Notes under the pieces: model-generated | Told to the model about the DNA's origin: nothing | What the model saw: only the letters and a program-made list of their open reading frames with translations | Databases searched by the model: none | Part shown: positions 40,932 to 50,568 of the stretch, piece by piece | Numbering within the stretch: the first letter of the stretch is position 1 | Layout of the letters: every line of letters starts with the position of its first letter | Assembly: GCF_017347085.1 (NCBI RefSeq) | Contig: NZ_JADPSA010000029.1 | Location: forward strand, 62,001-126,000 | From: Nesterenkonia sp. E16_10 | GTDB taxonomy: Bacteria; Actinomycetota; Actinomycetes; Actinomycetales; Micrococcaceae | Direction of reading: 5' to 3' | Length of the DNA: 64,000 bases | Program-made: the position numbers and the translations under genes

Positions 40932-41795
40932 TCAGGACCGGCCGCGGGAGGCGTTGAGCTTCGTCTGCTCGGCCGCGTACAGCGCCGCCCCGACGATCCC
41001 GGCGTTGTTCTGCAGCGCCGCGACCTCAACCTTCGCCCGCAGGTCCTTGATCTCCGGGAGGAAGTCCTCGCTGCGCTTGGAGATCCCACCGCCGATGATG
41101 AACAGCTCCGGGGACTGCAGCCGCTCGACATGCTTGAGGAACCGGTTCAGCAGCTTCCCGTATTCATCCCAGGGCATATCGGCCCGTTCACGAGCCGCCG
41201 CGGAGGCCTTCTTCTCCGCCACCTCACCCTCGAACTCCAGGTGGCCCATCTCGCTGTTGGGGACCAGCACGCCGTCGTGCACCAGGGCGGAGCCGATGCC
41301 GGTGCCCAGGGTGATCGTCATGACCGTGCCCTCAAGCCCCTTGCCCGCGCCGTAGCGCGCCTCGGCGAGGCCGGCGCCGTCGGCGTCGTTGAGCGTGTGG
41401 ATCTGACCCGGCAGGTGGCGCAGCAGCTTCGCGGCATCGGTGTTGATCCAGGACTCATCGATGTTCGCCGCGGAGAGCACGATGTTCTTGTCCACGATCG
41501 CCGGGAACAGCACGCCCACCGAGAGCTCCTCCAGCGCCGGTGCCTTCTCCCGGCTGAGCAGCTCGTCGAGGATCTGACCGATCACCTCGGCCACCGCTTC
41601 CGGGGTCGCCGGCTTTGGAGTGGGGATGCGGTAGCGGTCCCCGGTCAGGGTGCCCTTGTGCAGGTTCACCAGGCCGCCCTTGATGCCGGTGCCGCCCACA
41701 TCGATGCCGATGGCCCGTTTGGGAAGGTCGCTGAGGGTCTCGCTGGCGGAGCCGAGGGCCTGGGCAGCCAGCGGCTGCTCGTGGGAAGAGCTCAT
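40932..41795 (-). CDS. ppgK: Polyphosphate glucokinase (ROK family)
   Basis: A 287-residue cytoplasmic sugar kinase. The phosphate-1 motif AIGIDVGGTGIKGGLV, the catalytic Asp in TLNDADGAGLAEARYG and the phosphate-2 motif TLGTGIGSALVHDG are in place. The insert FEGEVAEKKASAAARERADM and WDEYGKLLNRFLKHVERLQS are features of polyphosphate/ATP-glucomannokinases. It phosphorylates glucose with polyphosphate or ATP and supplies glucose-6-phosphate. It lies between the tRNA-Val gene and a map gene on the same strand, 41 bp after map. Confidence 0.93.
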   Translation of the reverse strand: MSSSHEQPLAAQALGSASETLSDLPKRAIGIDVGGTGIKGGLVNLHKGTLTGDRYRIPTPKPATPEAVAEVIGQILDELLSREKAPALEELSVGVLFPAIVDKNIVLSAANIDESWINTDAAKLLRHLPGQIHTLNDADGAGLAEARYGAGKGLEGTVMTITLGTGIGSALVHDGVLVPNSEMGHLEFEGEVAEKKASAAARERADMPWDEYGKLLNRFLKHVERLQSPELFIIGGGISKRSEDFLPEIKDLRAKVEVAALQNNAGIVGAALYAAEQTKLNASRGRS

Positions 41796-41836
41796 AGTGA
41801 TGCAGTATCTCCGTGCTGTGGGGGAGGGGACCGGAC

Positions 41837-42739
41837 TCAGGCGCCTGAGGGCAGCGTGAGGATCTCGGCGCCGTCATCGGTGACGACCAGAGTGTGCTCG
41901 AACTGCGCGGTGCGCTTCCGGTCGCGGGTCACGGCGGTCCAGCCGTCCTCCCACATGTCCCAGTGGCGCGTGCCCAGGGTGAGCATCGGCTCGATGGTGA
42001 ACACCATTCCCGGCTCCATCGGGCGCGCGTGGTCCGGTGCTGCATCGAAGTGCGGGATCACCAGGCCGGTGTGGAACGCCTTGCCCACGCCGTGGCCGAT
42101 GAACTCGCGTACGACACCATAGCCGAAGCGTTTCGCGTAGGACTCGATGGCGCGGCCGATCACGTTGATCGGGCGGCCCGGCTTCACCGCTCGGATGGCG
42201 CGCATCATGGCTTCCTCGGTGCGCTCCACCAGCAGCCGGGTCTCCTCGTCGACCTCGCCGACGAAGAAGGTGCGGTTGTGGTCCCCGTGCACGCCGTCGA
42301 GGTATGCGGTGATGTCGAGGTTCACGATGTCGCCCTCGGCGAGCACCGTGGAGTCCGGGATGCCGTGGCAGATCACCTCGTTGACCGAGGTGCAGATCGC
42401 CTTGGGGAACCCGCGGTAGGACAGGCAGGACGGGTAGGCCCCGCGCCCGGTCAGATACTGGTGCGCGTAGGCGTCCAGCTCCTCGGTGGTGATTCCGGGG
42501 CGGATCAGCTTGGCGGTGGCGACCATGGCATCGGCGGCGAGCTGGGCGGCCCGGCGGATCCGCTCCACGGTGGCGGCGTCGTAGACGTCCTCGCCGGTGT
42601 ACTCCGGCGGTGCCTCGAGACCCACGTAGTCGGGCCGTTCGATATGCGCCGGGACCGGACGCGGCGGGGACACCGTGCCCTTGGTGAGCGTGCCCACCGG
42701 GGCACGGGAAGACAGGGGGGTGGACTGCGGGGTAGCCAT
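41837..42739 (-). CDS. map: Type I methionine aminopeptidase with N-terminal extension
   Basis: A 300-residue peptidase with a 40-residue Pro-rich N-terminal extension containing the SH3-binding-like SPPRPVPAHIERPDYV, as in actinobacterial MapB. Core motifs: CTSVNEVICHGIPD (substrate His), GDIVNLDITAYLDGVHGDHN (two metal Asp), FIGHGVGKAFHTGLVIPHF (His), FTIEPMLT and FEHTLVVTDDG (Glu). It removes N-terminal methionine and is likely the main enzyme. ATG 42739 follows AGGATG at good spacing. It is followed by ppgK and preceded 10 bp away by an MFS gene. Confidence 0.94.
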   Translation of the reverse strand: MATPQSTPLSSRAPVGTLTKGTVSPPRPVPAHIERPDYVGLEAPPEYTGEDVYDAATVERIRRAAQLAADAMVATAKLIRPGITTEELDAYAHQYLTGRGAYPSCLSYRGFPKAICTSVNEVICHGIPDSTVLAEGDIVNLDITAYLDGVHGDHNRTFFVGEVDEETRLLVERTEEAMMRAIRAVKPGRPINVIGRAIESYAKRFGYGVVREFIGHGVGKAFHTGLVIPHFDAAPDHARPMEPGMVFTIEPMLTLGTRHWDMWEDGWTAVTRDRKRTAQFEHTLVVTDDGAEILTLPSGA

Positions 42740-42749
42740 GGGATTCATC

Positions 42750-43979
42750 CTATCGGTCCGCGGGTTCACGGCGCCGGGGGCGCAGCTGCAGTGCCAGCGC
42801 AAGCACCGCGATGCCCACGATGACGCTGATCGCCACCGGCAGTGAAGCACCCTGGGTCATCACCCCGATGGCCGGGGAGAGGCTCAGCATCACCGCGCGC
42901 ATCGCCCAGCTGATCCAGGTCACCCCGCTGTGCGCCGGCAGCCCCGGCACCCGGTCCGCCCGCGCGAAGGCCAGCGGCACGGTCACGGCGCAGCCCAGCC
43001 CTGCCAGTACGAGCCCCACCAGGCTCAGCGGGACTCCAGGGGCCCAGGCGGCACCGAGCAACCCGATGATCACCGCTGAGAGGCTCAGGATCAGCGAGCC
43101 CCGTTCCCCGACCCGGTCGATCATCCGGTCCCCGAGCATCCTGCCGATGAACTGGGCGGTGAGCAGCACGGTGAGTCCGACGCCGGCCGAGGCCGGGTCC
43201 ATGCCGCGCTCGGTGGAGAGCAGCACGGCGGACCAGTTGTTGCCCACATCCTCCACCGAGATTCCGGCCAGCGCGATCAGCGCCAGCGGCAGCAGGATCT
43301 TCATCGTGGACCACCCTGAGGGCCTCACCGGGGTCTGCGCGTCCTGCGGCTCCGCTTCGGGTTCAGGCATGAATGCCCTGGCCGCGAGGGTCATCGCCAG
43401 CACACAGACCAGCGACCAGACCGCCATATGGAGCACCAGCGGCACGCCGAGGAGAGCGGCCAGGATGCCGACGGCGCCGCCGAGCGCCGCGCCGATGCTC
43501 CACCCGGCATGCATCGAGTTCAGCAGCGACCGTCTGTACGCGGCTTGGACGCGCAGGCCCTGGCTGTTCTGCGCCACGTCTACGGCGGCATCCCCGAAAC
43601 CGGTGACCAGCAGACCCGCCACCACCACCCACGGATTCCCCAGCGCCACCCCGCCCGCGGCGAGGGTCAGCCCGCCGCCCATCCAGAGCGTGCCGAAGCT
43701 CGCGGTGCGCGCGACCCCGAGCCAGCGGTTGAGCACGCCGGGCATGTGCAGGGCCAGCGCGCCGCCGAGTCCGAAGCCCACCACCACCAGTCCGAAGATC
43801 GCCGGGCTGAGCCCCAGAGCGTCCTTGACCTCGGCATAACGGGCCAGCAGCGAAGCCGGCAGGGCGCCGTTGGTGGCGAAGGCGGCCATGGTCGCGACCC
43901 GACTGCCCCGCAGAGAGGCGACGCCGCGCCGTCGTCGGCCGGAGACCGACGCGGTCAGAGGTGAGGGGTTCGCGTGCAT
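42750..43979 (-). CDS. MFS transporter
   Basis: A 409-residue transporter with 12 transmembrane helices in two halves joined by an acidic loop (EPEAEPQDAQTPVRP, about residue 215). LNRWLGVARTASFGTLWMGG resembles motif A, VTGFGDAAVDVAQNSQGLRV is a conserved helix-4 segment and GDRMIDRVGERGSLILSLSA is the second motif-A copy. This is the FucP/YdiM-like set annotated simply as MFS. The substrate is unknown. ATG 43979 has no clear Shine-Dalgarno site; CAGACT about 10 bases upstream suggests a leaderless message. Confidence 0.85.
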   Translation of the reverse strand: MHANPSPLTASVSGRRRRGVASLRGSRVATMAAFATNGALPASLLARYAEVKDALGLSPAIFGLVVVGFGLGGALALHMPGVLNRWLGVARTASFGTLWMGGGLTLAAGGVALGNPWVVVAGLLVTGFGDAAVDVAQNSQGLRVQAAYRRSLLNSMHAGWSIGAALGGAVGILAALLGVPLVLHMAVWSLVCVLAMTLAARAFMPEPEAEPQDAQTPVRPSGWSTMKILLPLALIALAGISVEDVGNNWSAVLLSTERGMDPASAGVGLTVLLTAQFIGRMLGDRMIDRVGERGSLILSLSAVIIGLLGAAWAPGVPLSLVGLVLAGLGCAVTVPLAFARADRVPGLPAHSGVTWISWAMRAVMLSLSPAIGVMTQGASLPVAISVIVGIAVLALALQLRPRRREPADR

Positions 43980-44071
43980 GAGCAGAAGTCTGACATGCCT
44001 CGGGGGCGGCGAAACCGACGATCGCCGAGGCCCTCGACCCACCGGTCCGGGCGGAGGCGTATTCTGGGCCC

Positions 44072-44284
44072 ATGAGCACCGAATACTGGTACAACCTCCG
44101 CACCGGCGAAGTCGAGGAGGGCGCACAGTCCTCCTGGAGTCAGCTGCTAGGCCCGTATCCCACCCGCGAGGCCGCCTCCGAGGCGCTCAAACGGGTGGAG
44201 GAGAACAACGAGGCCTGGGAGGACGAAGCGTCCAGCGAGCATTGGGACGACGACGGCGGACACGACCGCAAGCCCACAAGCTGA
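44072..44284 (+). CDS. Small conserved SPOR-like protein
   Basis: A 70-residue acidic protein, MSTEYWYNLRTGEVEEGAQS with GPYPTREAASEALKRVEENN. The pattern YxNxxTGxVE...GPxxTREEAxxAL is a well-known small actinobacterial family, sometimes labelled SPOR-like or methionine-aminopeptidase-associated. No function is assigned. It is divergent to the MFS gene and converges on panB with a 3-bp gap. Confidence 0.78.
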   Translation: MSTEYWYNLRTGEVEEGAQSSWSQLLGPYPTREAASEALKRVEENNEAWEDEASSEHWDDDGGHDRKPTS

Positions 44285-44287
44285 GCC

Positions 44288-45106
44288 TCAGCCCTCGAAG
44301 CTGTGCTCCGGCGCCGGGAAGGTGCCGGCGCTGACGTCCTCGCGGTATGCCGCAGCCGCCTGGCCGACGACCTCGCGCAGGTTCGCGTACTGCTTCACGA
44401 AGCGCGGCACCCGCCCGGAGCCCAGGCCCAGCATGTCCTGCCAGACCAGCACCTGACCGGTGGTGCCGCTGCCGGCCCCGATCCCGATGGTGGGCACGCG
44501 CAGCGCCCGGTCCACCTGGGTGGCCAGCTCGGCGGGCACCATCTCCATGAGCACACAGAACGCCCCTGCCCCTTCCAGGGCCAGGGCGTCATCGATCAGT
44601 GCCTGCGCGGTGTCTCCGCGGCCCTGGACGCGGTAGCCGCCCAGGGCGTGCTCGGCCTGCGGGGTGAAGCCGATATGGGCGATGACCGGAATCCCGGCGG
44701 CGACCATCGCGCGGACATGCTCTGTCATCGCGGCGTCGCCCTCGATCTTCACCGCCTGAGCCCCGGCCTCCTTCATGAAACGGACTCCGGTGGCCACCGC
44801 CTGCGCCGGGGAGGCCTCGTAGCTGCCGAAGGGCAGATCGGCGACGACCAGCGCGCGGTGGGCGCCGTTGACCACCGACGTGGTGAAGACCAGCATCTCG
44901 TCCACGGTGATCGGCAGCGTGGAGGAATGCCCCATCATGACGCTGGAGGCGGAGTCGCCCACCAGGAGCAGCTCGATCCCGGCCTCGTCGAAGATCGAGG
45001 CGATCTGCGCGTCATAGGCGGTCAACATGGAGAATTTCTGGCCGGCATCCTTGAACTGCTGAAGGTGCACGGTGCGGACCCGTTTCGGGCTGATCGGTTC
45101 TGACAT
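44288..45106 (-). CDS. panB: 3-methyl-2-oxobutanoate hydroxymethyltransferase
   Basis: A 272-residue enzyme that makes ketopantoate from alpha-ketoisovalerate and methylene-tetrahydrofolate in pantothenate (CoA) synthesis. Signatures: MLTAYDAQIASIFDEAGIEL, LLVGDSASSVMMGHSST (metal Asp), VVADLPFGSYEASPAQAV (second metal Asp), AVKIEGD, IPVIAHIGFTPQ, the catalytic Glu in VLMEMVPAELA, and TIGIGAGSGTTGQVLVWQDM. Length fits the family. No panC/panD is adjacent. The position next to glnA2-glnE also occurs in mycobacteria. Confidence 0.96.
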   Translation of the reverse strand: MSEPISPKRVRTVHLQQFKDAGQKFSMLTAYDAQIASIFDEAGIELLLVGDSASSVMMGHSSTLPITVDEMLVFTTSVVNGAHRALVVADLPFGSYEASPAQAVATGVRFMKEAGAQAVKIEGDAAMTEHVRAMVAAGIPVIAHIGFTPQAEHALGGYRVQGRGDTAQALIDDALALEGAGAFCVLMEMVPAELATQVDRALRVPTIGIGAGSGTTGQVLVWQDMLGLGSGRVPRFVKQYANLREVVGQAAAAYREDVSAGTFPAPEHSFEG

Positions 45107-45228
45107 GTGATCAGGCTACCCAATCCCGAGTGGCCCCCAGTCAGCGGGCCCCGGCAGGCGGGGCGCAGCGGCGCAGAGCAGAGTCGTTGCCATTGACCCG
45201 CGTCGCTGTTCTCCGGTTGGGTGGATAC

Positions 45229-45546
45229 ATGGATGTTGTCTTCGGTGCTCTGCTGTTCTTTGCCGCCGTCGCGGCGTTGGTGTGGTCGGTGAAGGTCACG
45301 CGAACCGCTGAGCCAGACCGTCCTATCCCACAGGTTCGTCCCACGCTGCGCAGGCCGGCGTCGGCGACCCTCCTCCAGGTAATAGGCGTCGGGTTGAGCC
45401 TGGCCAGCGCCCTCCTCCTGCAGGAGGCGCTGGGGGCCTTTTCGGCATTGGCTCCAGCTCTTGCCGCCACAGCGTGGATGCTGGCGGTGGCGGCGCACAA
45501 TCGCCAGGCCGAAGGGCAGTCTCCGCACGCCGGTCTGACACGCTGA
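45229..45546 (+). CDS. Small two-helix membrane protein
   Basis: A 105-residue protein starting at ATG 45229 (MDVVFGALLFFAAVAALVWS). It has hydrophobic helices near residues 2-20, 47-63 and 65-83, separated by KVTRTAEPDRPIPQVRPTLR. Unknown family. The surrounding intergenic space before glnA2 is about 150 bp. Reality supported mainly by hydrophobicity and start context. Confidence 0.5.
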   Translation: MDVVFGALLFFAAVAALVWSVKVTRTAEPDRPIPQVRPTLRRPASATLLQVIGVGLSLASALLLQEALGAFSALAPALAATAWMLAVAAHNRQAEGQSPHAGLTR

Positions 45547-45696
45547 GTCGCTTCAGTCTCGGGTGGACTGCTTGTGAAGCGGTGACGTGCAGGAGAGGCA
45601 ACGTCCATCTCAGAAGGAACTGCACGCCGTCTGCCCAGGAGTAGTTGGGTAGAGTGGTCTCGGCGACACCCACTGCATTTCAGGAGGCTTCAACGT

Positions 45697-47037
45697 ATGG
45701 ATCGACAGCAGGAATTCGTACTGCGCACCATCGAGGAGCGTGACGTCCGCTTCGTGCGACTCTGGTTCACCGACGTGGTGGGCTCGCTGAAGTCTGTGGC
45801 GCTGGCCCCGGCCGAGGTCGAAGGGGTCTTCAACGAGGGGCTCGGCTTCGACGGCTCCTCGATCGAGGGACTCTCCCGGGTCTTCGAATCCGACATGCTG
45901 CTGCGCCCGGATCCCTCCTCCTTCCAGATCCTGCCCTGGCGCGGTGAGGAAGAGCCGACCTCGCGGATGTTCTGCGACATCCTGACCCCGGATCAGGAAC
46001 CAGCCGCCGGGGACCCGCGCAACGTGCTGCGCCGCCAGCTCGACGTCGCCGGGGAGATGGGCTTCACCTGCTACACCCACCCCGAGGTCGAGTTCTACGT
46101 GCTCGAGTCCCAGGACCTCAACGCCGACGGTGAGCCGGTCCCGGTGGACCGGGCCGGCTACTTCGATCACGTCACCGGCAGCGTCAGCCAGGACTTCCGC
46201 CGGCACACGGTGAACATGCTCGAGGCCGTGGGCATCTCGGTGGAGTTCAGCCACCACGAGGCAGGCCCGGGTCAGAACGAGATCGACCTGCGCTACGCCG
46301 ATGCGCTGACCACCGCGGACAACATCATGACCTTCCGCACCGTGATCAAAGAGGTCGCGATCATGCAGGGCAAGTACGCCAGCTTCATGCCCAAGCCGTT
46401 CACCGAGCACCCCGGCTCCGGGATGCACACCCACTTCGGGCTCTTCGAGGGCGACACCAACGCCTTCTTCGCACCGAACACCGAGTACAACCTCTCCACC
46501 ACCGCCCGGCAGTTCATCGCCGGGATCCTGCGCCACGCCCCGGAGTTCACCGCGGTGACCAACCAGTTCGTGAACTCCTATAAGCGACTCTGGGGTGGGG
46601 GAGAGGCCCCGTCCCACGTCTCCTGGGGCCACAACAATCGCTCGGCGCTGGTCCGGGTGCCGCTGTACAAGCCGACCAAGGGCGGCTCCGCACGCGTGGA
46701 GTTCCGCGGGATCGACTCCGGCGCGAACCCCTACCTGGGCTACGCCGCCGTGCTGGGCGCCGGGCTCAAGGGCATCCGGGAGGGCTACGAGCTGATGGAG
46801 CCCGTGGGCGAGGACGTGTGGTCCCTGACCACCTCCGAGCGCAAGGCGCTGGGCATCAAGCCGCTGCCGGGCACCCTGCATGAGGCGCTGCGCCAGATGG
46901 AAGACTCTGAGCTGATGGCCGAGATCCTCGGCGAGCAGGTGCTGGAGAACTTCCTGCGCAATAAGCAGCAGGAGTGGGACGAGTACCGGGTCAACGTCTC
47001 GCCCTTCGAGATCAGACGGTACCTCGGCCTGATCTGA
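45697..47037 (+). CDS. glnA2: Glutamine synthetase GlnA2 (non-adenylylated type I)
   Basis: A 446-residue type I glutamine synthetase matching actinobacterial GlnA2 in length and N-terminus (MDRQQEFVLRTIEERDVRFV). Signatures: GFDGSSIEGLSRVFESDM, HPEVEFYVLES (catalytic Glu), FSHHEAGPGQNEIDLRYADA, SGMHTHFGLFEGDT and YKRLWGGGEAPSHVSWGHNN. The adenylylation motif with its Tyr is missing (ALGIKPLPGTL stands in that place), so GlnE should not control it. It makes glutamine from glutamate, ammonia and ATP. GlnE follows with a 2-bp gap, an operon. Confidence 0.95.
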   Translation: MDRQQEFVLRTIEERDVRFVRLWFTDVVGSLKSVALAPAEVEGVFNEGLGFDGSSIEGLSRVFESDMLLRPDPSSFQILPWRGEEEPTSRMFCDILTPDQEPAAGDPRNVLRRQLDVAGEMGFTCYTHPEVEFYVLESQDLNADGEPVPVDRAGYFDHVTGSVSQDFRRHTVNMLEAVGISVEFSHHEAGPGQNEIDLRYADALTTADNIMTFRTVIKEVAIMQGKYASFMPKPFTEHPGSGMHTHFGLFEGDTNAFFAPNTEYNLSTTARQFIAGILRHAPEFTAVTNQFVNSYKRLWGGGEAPSHVSWGHNNRSALVRVPLYKPTKGGSARVEFRGIDSGANPYLGYAAVLGAGLKGIREGYELMEPVGEDVWSLTTSERKALGIKPLPGTLHEALRQMEDSELMAEILGEQVLENFLRNKQQEWDEYRVNVSPFEIRRYLGLI

Positions 47038-47039
47038 TC

Positions 47040-50000
47040 GTGGCTGACTCTGCGCTAACCCGCCGGGAGCTCATCGCTGCCGGCTTCCAAGAGCTGGAGC
47101 GCGCCACCGGGTTCTTCGAGGACGAGCATCTCGCCGGACTGGACCCGCAGGTGCTGCTGAAGACCCTGCACTATGCACCGAACCCGGATCAGGCGCTGCT
47201 GCTGCTGATCCGGCTGGTGGAACGTGCCGGGGAGGTCTGTGACCTCTTCAAGGTGGTCACCGACGGGGTCTACCTGCGCGCGGTCCCGTTGATCCGGCTG
47301 CTCGGCGCCTCCCAGGCGCTGGGCGAGTTCCTGGTCCGCCGCCCGGAGAACCGCGACCTGCTCTTCGAGATCGCCGACAGCCTGGAGGCGGACCGGGACG
47401 AGCACCAACACAATCATGCCCCCGACGACGCCGCGGCCAGCGCCGTCCCGGGGGTCACCGAACCCGAGGTGCTGCGCGCCCGGCTGATGGAGTCCGTCCA
47501 CGCCGACGCCGACGCGGAGCCGCCCACCGCGGCGCTGGACTCCGAGTTCACAGCCAAGTCGGCCGGGGTCGCGCTGCGCCGAGCCTACCGGCGGGAGCTG
47601 ACCTCCCTGGCGCTGCGCGATCTCAGCGCCGCCGACCCTGCGGCCTATCAGCCGCTGGTCTCGCGGCAACTCTCGGACCTGGCCGGGGCGGCGATCGACG
47701 CGGCGCTGGCGGTCAGCCGGGCCGAGCTCACCGACCGCAACGGGCGCACAGCGGCGGTCGTGGAGCTGGCGGTGATCGGGATGGGCAAATGCGGCGCCCG
47801 CGAGTTGAACTACATCTCGGATGTGGACGTGATCTTCGTGCACCGCGCCTCCGCAGAGATCGACACCGCCGCCGCACGCAACACCGCGGTGGCCATGGCC
47901 TCCGGGATCTCCAAGGTCATCAACGGCCCAGGCCCCGAGCCCGGTCTCTGGGAGATCGACGCGAACCTGCGCCCCGAGGGCCGCGAGGGCGATCTCTCCC
48001 GCACCCTGGAATCTCACCTGGAGTACTACAAGCGCTGGGCCCACGGCTGGGAGTTCCAGGCGCTGCTCAAGGCCCGGCCCATCGCCGGCAGCCGCAGCCT
48101 CGGGAATGACTATATCGAGGCCATCTGGCCCCAGGTGTGGACCTCCTCGGCGCAGGAGAACTTCGTGGAGAACGTCCAGCGGATGCGCCGCCGAGTCTTC
48201 GACAACATCCCCGCCGATGAGGTGGACCGGGAGATCAAGCTCGGCCGCGGCGGCCTGCGCGACATCGAGTTCACCGTCCAGCTGCTGCAACTGGTCCACG
48301 GACGGGTCGATGAGACGCTGCGGGTGCGCGATTCGCTGACCGCGATCGAGCTGCTCGAGGCCGGGGAGTACGTGGCCCGTGCCGACCGGGACGCGATGTC
48401 ACGGTGCTACCGGATGTTGCGCCTCTATGAGCACCGGATCCAGATGAGCAACATGCGCCGGACCCACCTGATGCCGGTGAAGCCCGATGAGATCCGCGCA
48501 CTGGCCCAGGCGGTGCACCCGCCGAACCGGCGTCGTCGTCCTGCCGGGGAGGAGGTGCTGACCCAGTGGCGCGAGATCGCCAAGGAGGTCGCCAGCTTCC
48601 ACGAACGGATCTTCTACCGCCCGCTGCTCTCCACCACCGCGGTGCTCTCCGACGAGGAGGTCCGGCTCACCGCCAAGGCCGCCCAGGACCGGCTCGCCGC
48701 GCTGGGCTATCACGACCCGGCCGGGGCGATGCGGCACATCTCCGCACTGACCTCCGGACTGTCCCGGCGCGCGAAGCTGCAGCGCCGGATCCTGCCGATG
48801 ATGCTGGGCTGGTTCGGCGAAGGCGTGGACCCCGACGGTGGGCTGCTCGCCTTCCGCCGGCTCAGCGAGTCACTGGGCCAGAGCCCCTGGTACCTGACTA
48901 TGCTGCGCGACTCCTCCGTGGCCGCGGAGCGCCTCTGTCTGGTGCTCTCAGGGTCGCGATTCATCTCCGACATGCTGGAACACTCCCCGGAGTCCACCAA
49001 GTGGCTCGGGGACAACGCGGCGCTGGCCCCGCTCAGCTATGAGGCGCTCTGGAAGGAGATCAGCAACAAGATCACCCGGCACAAGGGTGACCTTGAGACC
49101 GCCATGCGGCTGACCCGCCTGGTGCGCCAGCGTGAGACGCTGCGGGTCGCGATCGGCGACGCCGTGGGGCTGCTGGAGATCTCCGAGGTCGGGACCGCAC
49201 TCTCGGACGTGGACCGCGCCGCGACGCTCGGGGCGATGCGCGTGGCCGAGTCCGAGGTCTGGCAGACCGAGGGCCGCCACGCCGACCTGGCGGTGATCGC
49301 CATGGGCCGGCAGGGCGGACGGGAGATCGGCTACGGCTCCGATATGGATGCCATGTTCGTCCACAACCTCGCCGAGGGCGGTGATCCGGAGCTCGCCGAC
49401 GCGCAGGCGCAGAAGCTGGCCATGCGGGTCAGCACCCAGCTCTCCAAGCCTCTCAAGCCCGCCATCCGCGGGGAGTTTCCGCTCAAGCTCGACGCCGATC
49501 TGCGGCCCGAGGGCAAGCAGGGTCCGCTCTCGCGCTCCCTGGAGTCCTACCGCGAGTACTACCGTCGCTGGATGGATGTCTGGGAGCGTCAGGCGCTGCT
49601 GCGCGCTCGGCCGATCGGCGGAAACGATGAGCTGCTCGACGGGTTCATGGAGCTCGCCGATTCGGTCCGCTACGGCGCGCCGCCGAGCGCCTCACAGATC
49701 CGGGAGATCCGTCGGATCAAGGCCCGGGTGGAGTCCGAGCGGCTGCCGCGCGGAGCGGACCCGTCCCGGCACGTGAAGCTGGGCCGCGGGGGTCTCAGCG
49801 ACGTGGAATGGCTGGTCCAGCTCCTCCAGCTCCAGCACGCCCACGCGATGGCGCGGCTGCGCACCAGCTCCACGCTCATCGCGCTCGACGCGATGGTCGA
49901 CGAGCAGCTGATCAGCCCGATCGACGCCGAACAGCTCACCGAGGCCTGGAAGCTGTGCACCCGGGTCCGCTCCGCGACCACCGTGTGGAGCGGCAAGACC

Positions 50001-50156
50001 GCCGATGTGCTGCCCTCGGCGCGCCGAGATCTCGACGCAGTGGCCCGTTGGTGCGGGTTCCCGCCCGGAGGCAGCGCCGACTTCGAGGACCACTACCTGC
50101 GCACCACGCGGCGCTGCCGGCAGGTCTACGAGCGATTGTTCTACGACGAGGTCTAG
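47040..50156 (+). CDS. glnE: Glutamine synthetase adenylyltransferase/deadenylyltransferase
   Basis: A 1038-residue bifunctional enzyme with two nucleotidyltransferase domains. The first has VIGMGKCGARELNYISDVDV and LRPEGREGDLSRTL. The second has VIAMGRQGGREIGYGSDMDA and LRPEGKQGPLSRSL; each is followed by a matching LGRGGLRDIEFTVQLLQL or LGRGGLSDVEWLVQLLQL block. It adds or removes AMP on GlnA1, tuning glutamine synthesis to nitrogen supply. GTG 47040 start lies 2 bp after glnA2, so translation is coupled. Its substrate GlnA1 lies 9.4 kb away, beyond the accessory block. Confidence 0.96.
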   Translation: MADSALTRRELIAAGFQELERATGFFEDEHLAGLDPQVLLKTLHYAPNPDQALLLLIRLVERAGEVCDLFKVVTDGVYLRAVPLIRLLGASQALGEFLVRRPENRDLLFEIADSLEADRDEHQHNHAPDDAAASAVPGVTEPEVLRARLMESVHADADAEPPTAALDSEFTAKSAGVALRRAYRRELTSLALRDLSAADPAAYQPLVSRQLSDLAGAAIDAALAVSRAELTDRNGRTAAVVELAVIGMGKCGARELNYISDVDVIFVHRASAEIDTAAARNTAVAMASGISKVINGPGPEPGLWEIDANLRPEGREGDLSRTLESHLEYYKRWAHGWEFQALLKARPIAGSRSLGNDYIEAIWPQVWTSSAQENFVENVQRMRRRVFDNIPADEVDREIKLGRGGLRDIEFTVQLLQLVHGRVDETLRVRDSLTAIELLEAGEYVARADRDAMSRCYRMLRLYEHRIQMSNMRRTHLMPVKPDEIRALAQAVHPPNRRRRPAGEEVLTQWREIAKEVASFHERIFYRPLLSTTAVLSDEEVRLTAKAAQDRLAALGYHDPAGAMRHISALTSGLSRRAKLQRRILPMMLGWFGEGVDPDGGLLAFRRLSESLGQSPWYLTMLRDSSVAAERLCLVLSGSRFISDMLEHSPESTKWLGDNAALAPLSYEALWKEISNKITRHKGDLETAMRLTRLVRQRETLRVAIGDAVGLLEISEVGTALSDVDRAATLGAMRVAESEVWQTEGRHADLAVIAMGRQGGREIGYGSDMDAMFVHNLAEGGDPELADAQAQKLAMRVSTQLSKPLKPAIRGEFPLKLDADLRPEGKQGPLSRSLESYREYYRRWMDVWERQALLRARPIGGNDELLDGFMELADSVRYGAPPSASQIREIRRIKARVESERLPRGADPSRHVKLGRGGLSDVEWLVQLLQLQHAHAMARLRTSSTLIALDAMVDEQLISPIDAEQLTEAWKLCTRVRSATTVWSGKTADVLPSARRDLDAVARWCGFPPGGSADFEDHYLRTTRRCRQVYERLFYDEV

Positions 50157-50568
50157 GAATCGAGGTGGACGGCGTCTCAGGGACTCAGGCCCCCCAGCGC
50201 CTCTGGGCACTGCGGCGGATCATGATCTCGTGGTGGAGACCCGCGTTTAGTGGCTTGGACGTCTCTGTGAGGTTGCTCAGACCAGGCCGCCGTTGGCGTA
50301 GAGGGTCTGGCCGCTGATCCACCGTCCTGGCCAGGGCTTACGGAGAATTCAAGGGCGGCGATGGACATCATGGTTGTGCTGCTGAAGAGCGCGGATGCGC
50401 CTGTCGTGTGGCGCATGGGTGCCGTTCTGTCGTCAGGGCTGCTGTGTCGTCGAAAAGGGTTCGTCGACGAGCGCGGCCATCCGGGCGTGGATCGGATTGG
50501 TGTGCTGGCGGGCAGCGTCGTCGGAATGCTTGTCCACGCGTCACCTTCCCGTGCTGCGCCGGCGAGAG
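50157..50568. other. Degraded intergenic region at an island junction
   Basis: About 410 bp after glnE. Apart from a short SDR fragment (50277-50330) I find no intact gene. A 34-codon minus-strand frame starting at a GTG with GAAGG (about 50556 down to about 50452, DKHSDDAARQHTNPIHARMA) could be another remnant. The region separates the conserved nitrogen genes from the oxidoreductase block. Confidence 0.5.
50277..50330 (-). pseudogene. C-terminal fragment of a short-chain dehydrogenase
   Basis: The minus strand encodes about RWISGQTLYANGGLV followed by TGA (50279-50277). This is the standard end of an enoyl/3-oxoacyl-reductase-type SDR (W-I-x-G-Q-x-L-x-x-x-G-G). No body of the enzyme is upstream, so it is a remnant, probably left by a deletion or insertion. 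Confidence 0.55.

Noticed and set aside
47055-48299. Long minus frame antisense to glnE
   Set aside because: Shadow ORF produced by codon bias; glnE is unmistakable on the plus strand.
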